A stretch of 64,000 bases of DNA. It comes from Craterostigma plantagineum. Lineage: Eukaryota > Streptophyta > Magnoliopsida > Lamiales > Linderniaceae. Below the pieces are notes generated by a model that made no database searches, was not told where the DNA came from, and saw nothing but the letters and a program-made list of their open reading frames with translations. Both the position numbers and the translations under genes were made by a program. The DNA lies in assembly GCA_027422505.1 (NCBI GenBank), contig JAPQWV010000736.1:1-64000 (forward strand), read 5' to 3'. This document shows positions 22,401-33,973 of this stretch, piece by piece (position 1 is the stretch's first letter; every line of letters starts with the position of its first letter).

Positions 22401-23394
22401 GTCGTTGGGCTTTCAACGCTGATATCCTAGAGATCATGGCCCCTTTACTAGTCCCTCCAAACTTAAGGGGTTCATCCCCGTCCGTATTGAGCGTGACTAT
22501 CTTGCGGTGGCAGTCTATGACAGCTCCGTACTTCGATAGCCAATCCATTCCAAGGATCACCTCATAATCATTCATGGGAATAATTATGAGGTCTATGGGC
22601 AGTTCCTTATCCCCGATTACTATTGGGCAATCCCTTAGAACGTGGTTAGTTTGGGTGGGATTCCCGTTCGGAACTGTTACCCTAAACTCGCACTCAGCTC
22701 GGTGAGGCGTGACTGCTACCCTCGTGACGTACTTAGTAGATGCGAATGAATGAGTCGCCCCCGAGTCGACTAGGATGCAGGTGGGGGTTTGATAGATAAG
22801 GAGGGTACCTGTTACCACGGCCGGGTTGTTTTCCGCTTCTTCGGATGTCAGAGTATAGACCCGGGCCGGTACCATCGGTGGTGCTGCTTGATTTCCAGCT
22901 TGGCTTCCGGATCCACCTTCCGGACATGCCCTCAGATAATGGCCCGTTTTGCCACATTTGAAGCAGACGGCGTTCTGGGAGTTGCAGACTCCCGTGTGCC
23001 TCCGTGCACACTTCGGGCATACGGGTAGGTCCAACTGGGGTCTACCCTGATTGGGGTTGAACTGTGGGGGTGGTCCAGGTCGATTCTGGAATCCCTGCTT
23101 CCCTTCCTTGGCAATTAATTGCCGCTTCGGATTGCCCCCGCTCCCTTGCGGCCCTTGTACGAATTTGCGCTTTGCTTCTTGGGCGCGAGAAATCCTGGCC
23201 TCTGCCTGCTCCGCCACAAGTGCTCTCTCAGCCACTTGTGCATACGTGGCCCCTTGTATTCCCACCATACTTACATCCCGGTACAGCTCGGGCTTCAACC
23301 CTTCCATGAACCGCTCGATCTTGAGCGCGTCCGTGCTAACCATATGAGCAGCAAACCTTGAAAGCTGCTCGAACTTCCTGATGTACTCCGCCAC
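19462..23394 (-). pseudogene. Element B gag (C-terminal part) and pol, frameshifted
   Basis: Reading downwards from 23394 the frame gives the gag C-terminus, zinc knuckle [14 protein letters not shown], protease [12 protein letters not shown] with FIDDILIYS, and RNase H up to about 21140. There about 7 bp are missing relative to element C and the frame shifts. Three more shifts follow (about 20705, 20170 and 19845). Between them are the rest of RNase H, an integrase zinc finger, integrase core motifs ([23 protein letters not shown]), and a C-terminal chromodomain-like region (VEILMYETKRLRNK...VLWRN...ATWERE) ending at 19462. This layout and the 2.6-kb LTRs fit the Tekay/Del clade of chromoviruses. 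The gag N-terminal part is at 33308-33817, separated by element C. The product cannot be made. Confidence 0.93.
23390..23394. repeat. TSD of element C (left copy, GCCAC)
   Basis: GCCAC precedes the C LTR start at 23395 and recurs at 33303-33307. Removing C and one copy restores a continuous gag reading frame of element B. Confidence 0.95.
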
Positions 23395-25898
23395 TGTGGC
23401 GACCCTACTTCCTAATTAAAATAATTGGCGGATTTCCGCAACAGAAGTCGCGGAGGACCCGATTTATTGAAAATTTTTAATAAAATAATTTACATTATAT
23501 ATATATATATATCAAAAGTCGGGTTTTACAAAAAGCGTCATATCTACACACCGGGCCGAAGCCCCAAAATCTATCCCGACTAAACTAAACTACGCCTCTC
23601 CACAGGTCGCGTCCCATGTACCGCTCCGCCCTCAAAAGCCCGTGGAGTTACCGCCGCCAGCCCGCCTACAGCGAACCCTGACACCCATCGGTGTCGGGCG
23701 CAGTCTCACCTATAAAATAAAACCCTGAGCAAAAACGCCCAGTAGGTGGTTGTAAAAACATGCAATGCATATGCGTGCGTGCACTCAACCCAATCCCATG
23801 TCCTCACACATGAAATATGCACGCTCGACCTATCTCACATCTCATCACATATCAGGGCCCGAGGCTAGACTCGGCACCCACGCGCGCATGGCAAGGTACG
23901 CCATAATGATGCGGTAGCCCACGCCGGCCGTGCCGGGTCGCTCCTTCCGCACACGATCTCAACCCGACGGTGTTACACCTCGGTGTAACTCCCCGAGTAG
24001 TCTACCACTAACTCGGGTAGACAGGAATCTCACATCTGTCTGCCGTCCCTGAGCCAATATAATATCGGTGGTGTGCACCTCGGGTGGCTCAATCCCGAGT
24101 AGATGGGTGTCGCAAACCCCCTCTCCCACCAGGTGCCCTATCGAGTCTAAACCTGACTACCAACATCGGTAACTCTACCCCACTCATCCGACACCGTAAG
24201 GCGTCACCGTATAAATACGGTACAACATCTATCTCCCACGTGCATGTCGTGAAAGTGCACATATAAATAATCACATATCACGCAAACACCGAACCGATTG
24301 TTTTAAAATCCAAAAATAATATTTATAATTTAAAATATGGGTTGACCCGAAAATATACGTTATGATACGAGACTATTTTATTTGAAAGTGATTTGGGCTT
24401 AAAACCATTTTATTTAAAATATTTGGGCCTGAAATAGGGCAAAAGCCCAAAAACTAAATTCGCTGGTCAACTCACACCAAAATCGGTCAAAGCCCAATTA
24501 AAATCGCCCGAAACCCACTTGGTCAACCCGCGAAAGTCGAGTCAACGCCCGATTTCACGAATCGCCCGATTCTGCGTTAAAAACTCTGGTCAACCCGCGA
24601 AAGTAAGGTCAACGCCCGATTTCGTGCGACTTTCGGCGATTTCGCAAATCGTCCGATTTAACGCTCGAAGCCCGATTTGAATCTCGCAAATCGCCCGATT
24701 TTCCTTTACAGGAATCACCTCGAGATTTGAAATCGGCCCGCGAAACCCAAAATCGGCCCGGCGCTATCTCACAACTCGCGAAAAGCTTCAGCCCGCGAAA
24801 CACGAGCTCTGGCCCGCGAAAACCTGCTTCTTCTCACACATTAAAATCAGTTGGGCCCGCGAAACACTTTCGCGAACCGAAACTCCAAATCGGCCAATCC
24901 CTATTCTTTTAAAATCATTTTTCGCCCGATTTACACTCAACTCAGGCCCGCGATTTATAAATCGCCCGAAACCTTCAAATCGCCTGACTACTATTCCATC
25001 GAAACTCAATTTCATGCTAAAAACCCTAATTTTCCCAGAAATTCAACAAGTTCTTCATCGAATAAACACATCAATTAAATCATACCGTCCAAGAACTCAT
25101 ATATTGAGTTCAAAGTCACATAATGTCACATAGCAACATATCACGAAATTTATGAAAATCATAAAACTTAAAACTTTGAATTCAATTGGCCTTCCAATCG
25201 AATTCTAACTATTTTGAGGAAAATCGTACGGGTAGTAGGGGTTTAAAACCACCTACCTATCCTCCAAGCCAAATTTGATCAACTTCCTAAGCTGAAAATT
25301 GGATTGAGCTAGTCGAACTCCACTCCTTTTTGCTTCGTCCGTCGCTTAATGGCTCTAACCTCAAACAATTATCAACCATGCAAAGCCTAAGTAACTTGTT
25401 GAGGATTCATAAGTCCTAATTAATTTTCTTACCTCCTTTATCACTTCGGTTTGATGACTCTCAATTGAAGCTTCTCTTCCTTTTTCTTTCTTTGGCATTA
25501 GCGATGGTTTTCAAGCTTGCGAGTGAAGATTTTTTTCTTTCCTTTACTTCTCACCTCTCACGTTTTCCCACTTGACCATAATGATTAGTTTTATGATAAA
25601 TATCAAATTGGAAGTATGGCCTTCACGTGTGTTTTCCTCAAATTGAGTAAACTAGTCCTTATCTCCTTATTTAATTCAATTGGGCCATTTTGCTTCATAC
25701 AATGAATCACCTCAAATTGGACTTTTCTATTTATTTGGGCTTGAGTATCACTTGATCTATTTTATTTCTTGAGCTCCCTAATTTCTTGGTCCAATTAATA
25801 TTTTAGGCTCACCTCCGAAAATCGGTTTCGTTCGTAAACCACCTTCATTAATTTCGAATATTACAAAATGATCCCGTATTAATTTTACGGGTATTACA
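23395..25898 (-). repeat. Element C 3' LTR
   Basis: This 2504-bp LTR reads TGTAATACCCGT...GGGTCGCCACA on the minus strand. It contains an (AT)n run near 23498-23512, a pair of cacctcgg/gagtaga units (about 23970-24130) related to the larger array in D, and about fifteen gcccgatt/gcccgcgaaa words at 24480-24980. The SINE-free site corresponding to the 5' LTR insertion is at about 24310-24326. Confidence 0.95.
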
Positions 25899-25914
25899 TT
25901 CTCCCCCCTTACAG
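25899..25914 (-). other. Polypurine tract of element C
   Basis: On the minus strand ctgtaaggggggagaa abuts the 3' LTR. Confidence 0.85.
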
Positions 25915-25932
25915 AAATTTCGTCCCCGAAAT

Positions 25933-28900
25933 TTAAGTCGTCGAAAACAACTCGGGGTATTTCTCGCGCATTTCATCTTCCCGTTCCCAAGTGGCTTCCT
26001 CCATTGTCTGGTTCCGCCACAAGACCTTTACTAAGGGGATATTCTTATTTCGAAGTCGCTTCACCTCATACATTAAAATCTCTACCGGCCTTTCTTCATA
26101 GCTTAGGTCCGGTCTCAATTGTTGATGAAGCGTCTCACTTCGTAGCACATGACTCGGATCTGGAACGTACTTCCGTAACGTAGATACGTGGAAGACGTCA
26201 TGGACTTGTGCTAGTGAAGTAGGCAGTTCTAGCTGGTACGCTACTTCACCGACTCTTTTCAAAATATGGAAGGGTCCTATGTATCTCGGACTCAACTTTC
26301 CTTTTCGTCCGAAACGCTTAACACCCTTCATAGGTGATATCTTGAGGAAAACTTGATCACCTTCTTCGAACTCTAACGGCCTTCGTCTTTTATCCGCGTA
26401 ATTCTTCTGACGACTTTGGGCCGTTTGCATCCTCTCCCAAATTTTACTAACAGCTTCGGTCATCTCACGAACCATTTCAGGACCTAATAACGCCTTCTCG
26501 CCGATTTCATCCCAATGTACTGGGGATCGGCATTTACGCCCATACAAGGCTTCGTAAGGTGCCATCCCGATCGTCGCTTGAAAGCTGTTATTAGACGAAA
26601 ATTCGATCAACGGGATGTATTTACTCCAGCTTCCTCGGAAATCCAGAACACACGCCCTTAACATATCTTCGAGCGTCTGGATCGTTCTTTCCGATTGCCC
26701 GTCCGTCTGGGGATGATAGGCTGAACTAAATGATAGTTTGGTCCCTAAAGCCTTCTGTAAGCTCCCCCAGAATTGAGATAGAAATCTCGAGTCGCGATCG
26801 GAAACGATCGATATTGGAATCCCATGTAGTCTCACTATTTCCTGAGTGTACAGTTCTGCAAACTTCTCCATGGGATATGTCTGGTTGATCGGCAGAAAGT
26901 GGGCAGATTTCGTTAATCTATCAACGACTACCCAGATTGCATCATGCCCTTTCACCGTCTTGGGTAATCCGACGACGAAGTCCATTGTTATGTGGTCCCA
27001 CTTCCATTGAGGAACCGTCAACGGTTGTAGCATTCCTGCCGGCCTTTGATGTTCTGCTTTGATCTGCTGACAAGTCAGACATCTGCTTACGAAAGCAGCA
27101 ACATCTCTTTTCATTCCAGGCCACCAGTAATTCATTCGTAAATCCCGATACATCTTCGTGGCACCAGGATGTACCGAGTAGGTCGTCGTATGTGCCTCTG
27201 TCATCAACGTTCGACGGATTTCTTCATCTTTAGGCACGTACAACCGACTTCTGAACCGTAAGCTCTCGTCTTCTCGGAATTCGAACTCCGACGGAACATC
27301 TTCATCTCGTCCACCCCGAATTTTCAGGTATAATTCATCTTTCTTTTGTGCGTCGATGATTCGATCTAACAGCGTCGGTTTGAGAGTCAACGCTGCCCTC
27401 GTCTCAATCTCCCCGAAGTGAATTATTTCAACTCCGAGTTGGCACAATTCGGTATTCACAACTTTCCGACTCAACGCGTCTGCGACCACGTTAGCTTTTC
27501 CTGGGTGATAGTTAATCACACAGTTGTAATCCTTCACCAATTCGAGCCATCGTCGTTGCCTCATATTTAACTCCTTTTGTGTGAAGAAGTACTTCAGGCT
27601 CTTGTGATCTGTAAAGATCTCGCACCTTTCTCCATACAGATAGTGTCGCCAGATTTTGAGAGCAAACACTACCGCGGCGAGTTCAAGATCATGGGTGGGG
27701 TAATTCTTCTCGTACGGCTTCAACTGTCGGGAGGCGTAAGCGATTACCTTCCCGTTCTGCATTAACACGCACCCCAAGCCGTTTTTCGAGGCGTCACTAT
27801 ACACCGAAAATCCTTCAGTGCCTGACGGTATTGCTAAAACTGGAGCAGTCGTCAGTCTCTTCTTCAACTCCTGAAAACTTTGCTCGCACTGTTCAGTCCA
27901 TTTGAACGAGACATTCTTCTTTGTCAGGTTTGTGAGCGTTGAGGCAATGCTGGAGAAGTCTTTGATAAACTTTCGATAATATCCAGCGAGCCCGAGAAAA
28001 CTCCTTACTTCAGTGGGAGTGGTCGGTCGTGGCCAATTTTCTATTGCCTCAATCTTGCTGGGGTCCACCGAAATTCTATTTCCCGAATGATGTGCCCCAG
28101 AAATGCCACTTGTTCCAACCAGAATTCGCATTTCTTAAACTTGGCGAATAGCTGTTTCTCCCGAAGGATTCCAAGGACCGTTCTCAGATGATCCTCGTGT
28201 TCCTCCTTCGTCTTCGAGTATACGAGGATATCGTCGATAAATACTATAACGAAACAGTCTAGGAGCTCCTTAAATACTCGGTTCATCAGATCCATGAAAG
28301 CGGCAGGAGCATTCGTTAGCCCGAAAGGCATGACCAAGAATTCGTAGTGACCGTACCTCGTGCTGAACGCAGTTTTCGGAACATCCTTTTCACGGATTTT
28401 CAACTGATGATAACCGGAACGCAAGTCGATCTTTGAGAACACCGTTGCCCCTTGTAATTGATCGAGTAAATCATCTATCCTCGGTAAGGGGTACTTGTTC
28501 TTTATCGTGATTTTATTGAGTTCACGATAATCTATACACAATCTCATCGACCCGTCTTTCTTCTTAACAAAAAGTACCGGGGCTCCCTAGGGCGAGAAAC
28601 TGGGCTGAATAAAACCCTTCTGCAACAGTTCTTCCAATTGCTCCTTCAATTCCCGCAATTCATTCGGTGCTAATCGATACGGGGCTTTAGAAATGGGGGC
28701 AGCTCCGGGCACAAGATCGATTACGAATTCAATCTCCCGATCCGGCGGTAAACCCGGGAGATCCTCGGGAAACACATCGGGATACTCCTTTACTATAGGA
28801 ACTTCCTCTAGCTTTGGCTGAGGAGATTCTTCGGCTTTCACCGCAAAGATAAAAAATGCTTCGCAACCCGTATTCACGAGTCGCTGAGCTTTCAAAGCAG

Positions 28901-30421
28901 AAATCCTAGGGATCGTTCTATTGTTCACCTTTCCCGAAAATTCAAACTCCCCTACCTCGATCGATTGAAACCTAACTACTTTCTTCGCACAGTCTATGAT
29001 TGCTCCATATTTCGAGAGCCAATCCATCCCGAATATGATATCGTAATCATTCATCAGGATCACTACCAGATCAACATTCAATTCTCGACCCTCAATTCTC
29101 ACGGGACAGTTTCCTACTACTAAGTTCGTCCTAGTTGGATCTCCGTGGGGTAAGGAAACTATGTAGTCGCACGAAGAATGGGTAGGATATATTACCGCCC
29201 GGGTCACAAAACTGGCCGACACAAACGAATGTGTGGCTCCGGAGTCAATCAGAACAGAAGTCGGTACGTGAAAGATGTTCAACGTACCAGTCACTACGGC
29301 TGGATTCGCCTCCGCCTCCTCATTCGGCAATGTGAAAACCCTCGCAGGTACAGGTGGAGGTCGGATCAATTTCTGTGGTTGATTCTGCAACTGAGGCTGA
29401 CCTTCTGTGTAGTTCCGTGCAGTGTGTCCCATCTTTCCGCACCGAAAGCACTGCAGATTCTGCGTCGGTCGAGGTCCATAGCAGATACCGAAGTGGTTTC
29501 GTCCGCACTGCTGGCACTGTGGCGCTGGCATCGCTGATCGATAGGGAACGTTGGTCGTTTCCTGGCTAAATTCGGGCGCCACATCTGTTGGCCCGATCGG
29601 TTGCCTTTGTTCTTCGGACCCTTGCCGAAGAATGGGCGCTTCTGACTGCTACCTCCTTGTTGAGCCTCCCTCTTTCTGTTAACTTCCTGAGCTTCCCTTA
29701 CTACACCTTCTGCCTGCTCAGCAATTAAGGCACGTTCTGTTGCCTGACGAAATTCTAGCTGGCGCACACCTGCCACGCTGAGGTCTCGATAGAATTCAGG
29801 TTTCAGTCCCCGAAGGAATCTCGTAACTTTGAGAGCGTTCGTCGCTACGAGATGAGGAGCGAAGCGGGATAACTCCTCGAACTTGCGAATGCATTCTGCA
29901 ACTGGCATTCGCCCTTGTTTCAGGTTCATGAACTCGTACATGCGCTGCTCTTGGTCGTGAGCAGTGAAGTACTTTTCGTAGAATAATTCTCTGAAACGCT
30001 CCCACGTCATAACAGCAGGATCTTCCAACACCTTCACCGTGTTCCACCAGAATCGCGCGCTTCCCCGAAGTAGGGAAACGGCGCACAGCACTTTCTCGTT
30101 GTTCGGCACGCGGCTATAAACAAACAGATCTTCAATAGTGCCGATCCAGTCCTCGGCCACCGCAGGGTTAGCGGCCTCGGCAAAATTTGGGGGATTCAAT
30201 TTGCGGAACCTCTCCCCGATGATTTCCACACGATCGGGTTGTGGGGAGGAATGGTGCTCAGATGAGCTCCGGTGATTGATCAAGTTATTGATCTGGTCTG
30301 ACTGACGCTGTATCAACTCAGTCAGCCGTCGAATGGTGTCATGTTCAGGAGTCGGGGACTCATGTTCGTCCGGTCGACTCGTTTCACCTACGAACTCTCC
30401 TCTCGGTCGTCCTCGCGACAT
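25933..30421 (-). pseudogene. Element C gag-pol, three lesions
   Basis: The polyprotein starts at ATG 30421 (MSRGRPRGEF); an upstream ATG at 30454 is less likely. Gag runs to a zinc knuckle (CFRCGKMGHTARN), followed by protease [12 protein letters not shown] with FIDDILVYS, RNase H, integrase (zinc finger, [23 protein letters not shown]) and a chromodomain-like C-terminus ending at 25933. Lesions: a frameshift near 29575 between gag and the zinc knuckle, a TAG at 28587-28589 where element B has a Trp codon, and a 1-base frameshift near 28085 at the end of RT. All catalytic motifs I checked are otherwise present. Its close relatives here are B and the gag of D. The clade is Tekay/Del. Confidence 0.95.
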
Positions 30422-30560
30422 TTTCCAAATACTATATAACACATAGGTGAGCACATAAGTATCACATAGTCACGTCCACACACAACACTTACAGGCAAAG
30501 CTGGTTCTCCCGGCTTCTGAGCGGCGGTACATGGACAGTCTTCAGAACCTAAAACCTAAC

Positions 30561-30572
30561 GCTCTGATACCA
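30561..30572 (-). other. PBS of element C (initiator Met tRNA)
   Basis: TGGTATCAGAGC on the minus strand lies two bases inside the 5' LTR and matches the 3' end of initiator-Met tRNA perfectly. Confidence 0.92.
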
Positions 30573-30574
30573 CC

Positions 30575-33302
30575 TGTGGCGACCCTACTTCCTAATTTAA
30601 ATAATTGGCGGATTTCCGCAACAGAAGTCGCGGAGGACCCGATTTATTGAAAATTTTTAATAAAATAATTTACATGATATATATATATATATATATCAAA
30701 AGTCGGGTTTTACAAAAAGCGTCATATCTACACACCGGGCCGAAGCCCCAAAATCTATCCCGACTAAACTAAACTACGCCTCTCCACAGGTCGCGTCCCA
30801 TGTACCGCTCCGCCCTCAAAAGCCCGTGGAGTTACCGCCGCCAGCCCGCCTACAGCGAACCCTGACACCCATCGGTGTCGGGCGCAGTCTCACCTATAAA
30901 ATAAAACCATGAGCAAAAACGCCCAGTAGGTGGTAGTAAAAACATGCAATGCATATGCGTGCGTGCACTCAACCCAATCCCATGTCCTCACACATGAAAT
31001 ATGCACGCTCGACCTATCTCACATCTCATCACATATCAGGGCCCTAGGCTAGACTCGGCACCCACGCGTGCATGGCAAGGTACGCCATAATCATGCGGTA
31101 GCCCACGCCGGCCGTGCCGGGTCGCTCCTTCCGCACACGATCTCAACCCGACGGTGTTACACCTCGGTGTAACTCCCCGAGTAGTCTACCACTAACTCGG
31201 GTAGACAGAAATCTCACATCTGTCTGCCGTCCCTGAGCCAATATAATATCGGTGGTGTGCACCTCGGGTGGCTCAATCCCGAGTAGATGGGTGTCACAAA
31301 CCCCCTCTCCCACCAGGTGCCCTATCGAGTCTAAACCTGACTACCAACATCGGTAACTCTACCCCACTCATCCGACACCGTAAGGCGTCACCGTATAAAT
31401 ACGGTACAACATCTATCTCCCACGTGCATGTCGTGAAAGTGCACATATAAATAATCACATATCACGCAAACACCGAACCGGTTGTTTTAAAATCCAAAAA
31501 TAATATTTATGCCGATGAGGCTTGGCTCTACTGGTCAAGCTGAGGTGCTCAGGGTCATGTTGGGAGAGGTCCTGGGTTCGAATCTTATCCCTGTGACATT
31601 TTCCTAAGCCTGCCCACATGGGCCCAGACATGTGCGATTGACCTGGTCGGCCTGCTTAGCAGGTAGTGGGTCGGCCCCGGGGTTTCACCATCGGCTTTCC
31701 CCGGTTACCAAAAAAAAAAAATAATATTTATAATTTAAAATATGGGTTGACCCGAAAATATACGTTATGATACGAGACTATTTTATTTGAAAGTGATTTG
31801 GGCTTAAAACCATTTTATTTAAAATATTTGGGCCTGAAATAGGGCAAAAGCCCAAAAACTAAATTCGCTGGTCAACTCACACCAAAATCGGTCAAAGCCC
31901 AATTAAAATCGCCCGAAACCCACTTGGTCAACCCGCGAAAGTCGAGTCAACGCCCGATTTCACGAATCGCCCGATTCTGCGTTAAAAACTCTGGTCAACC
32001 CGCGAAAGTAAGGTCAACGCCCGATTTCGTGCGACTTTCGGCGATTTCGCAAATCGTCCGATTTAACGCTCGAAGCCCGATTTGAATCTCGCAAATCGCC
32101 CGATTTTCCTTTACAGGAATCACCCCGCGATTTGAAATCGGCCCGCGAAACCCAAAATCGGCCCGGCGCTATCTCACAACTCGCGAAATGCTTCAGCCCG
32201 CGAAACACGAGCTCTGGCCCGCAAAAACCTGCTTCTTCTCACACATTAAAATCAGTTGGGCCCGTGAAACACTTCCGCGACCCGAAACTCCAAATCGGCC
32301 AATCCCTATTCTTTTAAAATCATTTTTCGCCCGATTTACACTCAACTCAGGCCCGCGATTTATAAATCGCCCGAAACCTTCAAATCGCCTGACTACTATT
32401 CCATCGACACTCAATTTCATGCTAAAACCCTAATTTTCCCAGAAATTCAACAAGCTCTTCATCGAATAAACATATCAATTAAATCATACCGTCCAAGAAC
32501 TCATATATTGAGTTCAAAGTCACATAATATCACATAGCAACATATCACGAAATTTATGAAAATCATAAAACTTAAAACTTTGAATTCAATTGGCCTTCCA
32601 ATCGAATTCTAACTATTTTGAGGAAAATCGTACGGGTAGTAGGGGTTTAAAACCACCTACCTATCCTCCAAGCCAAATTTGATGAACTTCCTAAGCTGAA
32701 AATTGGATTGAGCTAGTCGAACTCCACTCCTTTTTGCTTCGTCCGTCGCTTAATGGCTCTAACCTCAAACAATTATCAACCATGCAAAGCCTAAGTAACT
32801 TGTTGAGGATTCATAAGTCCTAATTAATTTTCTTACCTCCTTTATCACTTCGGTTTGATGACTCTCAATTGAAGCTTCTCTTCCTTTTTCTTTCTTTGGC
32901 ATTAGCGATGGTTTTCAAGCTTGCGAGTGAAGATTTTTTTCTTTCCTTTACTTCTCACCTCTCACGTTTTCCCACATGACCATAATGATTAGTTTTATGA
33001 TAAATATCAAATTGGAAGTATGGCCTTCACGTGTGTTTTCCTCAAATTGAGGAAACTAGTCCTTATCTCCTTATTTAATTCAATTGGGCCATTTTGTTTC
33101 ATACAATGAATCACCTCAAATTGGACTTTTCTATTTATTTGGGCTTGAGTATCACTTGATCTATTTTATTTCTTGAGCTCCCTAATTTCTTGGTCCAATT
33201 GATATTTTAGGCTCACCTCCGAAAATCGGTTTCGTTCGTAAACCACCTTCATTAATTTCGAATATTACAAAATGATCCCGTATTAATTTTACGGGTATTA
33301 TA
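30575..33302 (-). repeat. Element C 5' LTR (with SINE insertion)
   Basis: This is 2728 bp, about 224 bp longer than its partner. Most of the difference is the SINE plus its 15-bp target duplication. The terminal GTATTATA has one change from GTATTACA. Confidence 0.95.
31511..31716 (+). mobile_element. tRNA-derived SINE (copy 1)
   Basis: A roughly 206-bp insertion is flanked by the 15-bp direct repeat AAAAATAATATTTAT (31496-31510 and 31717-31731). The partner LTR has the empty site. Near its start there is an A-box-like TTGGCTCTACTGG, and about 55 bp later a B-box GGTTCGAATCT, the internal RNA polymerase III promoter. The body ends in an A run. A second copy is at 43123-43331. Confidence 0.93.
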
Positions 33303-33307
33303 GCCAC
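33303..33307. repeat. TSD of element C (right copy, GCCAC)
   Basis: This pairs with 23390-23394. Confidence 0.95.
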
Positions 33308-33817
33308 TGTCATTGCCCCTTGGCGGAGGTTGATGAACTCATTCATCCGCAGGGCTCTGGCAGGGGCGGTGTAGTACTTTCCTCTGAAAATCTTCTTAAA
33401 CCGATCCCAGCTCATCGTTAGTGGGTTTTCGATGGCTGAGACGGTGTCCCACCAATGTCCGGCGCTCCCCCTCAGCAGGTAGGCAGGCACATGACCTTCT
33501 CCGCCTCAGGGGTGCGGTTGTGCTGGAACATGTTGTCCAGCGTCCTCAGCCAATCCTCGGCGAATGTGGGGTCTACAGCATCCTCGAACAGTGGAGGATA
33601 AAGCTTTCTGAACCTCTCCCCGATCATCTCAATTCGTTCGGGCGGGGAGGTAGGTTGGCTTTGCCCACCAGCATTTTGCTGCTGGATCAGCTGCTGAATC
33701 TGGGCCGACTGTTGCCGGACCAGTTCCGTTAGTTGTAGCATCCTGGCTATCAGGAGGGTTATTAGTATCCCTACCCTGATCAGATTCCCTGCTTCCTTCT
33801 CCCCTAAGTCTTACCAT
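33308..33817 (-). pseudogene. Element B gag, N-terminal part, frameshifted
   Basis: Starting at ATG 33817 this encodes the gag N-terminus. A frameshift near 33735 leads into LTELVRQQSAQIQQL and the PPERIEMIGERFRKLYPP block, and a second shift near 33485 leads into the LLRGSAGHWWDTV block. Gag packages the element RNA. The same blocks occur in the gags of C and D. The reading frame continues at 23389 once element C is removed. Confidence 0.92.
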
Positions 33818-33958
33818 TTTCCAAACCTATCCTGACCATTCCTAAGGCCAATAAATCAAACTATTCAAGAAATTCACATAACATGGTACTTACAAGCAAG
33901 GCCGCTTCCGCGCTTTTGAGTGTGTGTGTATGGACAGTCTGCAGGACCTGTGACCGAA

Positions 33959-33970
33959 GCTCTGATATCA
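33959..33970 (-). other. PBS of element B (initiator Met tRNA, one mismatch)
   Basis: TGATATCAGAGC on the minus strand differs at one position from the initiator-Met complement seen in C, D and E. It lies three bases from the 5' LTR. Confidence 0.8.
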
Positions 33971-33973
33971 CTC

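Larger units (their letters stand above)
23395..33302 (-). mobile_element. Element C: full-length Tekay-like Ty3 chromovirus
   Basis: This 9908-bp element has TSD GCCAC, a 5' LTR (30575-33302), PBS, gag-pol, PPT and 3' LTR (23395-25898). The LTRs differ at about 27 positions over 2.5 kb by my visual count, plus a SINE present only in the 5' LTR. Gag-pol needs three lesions repaired to be open, so the copy is recently inactivated or moved in trans. Confidence 0.95.

Noticed and set aside
31560..31600. Genuine tRNA gene at the B-box region
   Set aside because: A- and B-box motifs are present, but the sequence does not close into a cloverleaf and is followed by a SINE body with A-tail and target duplication.
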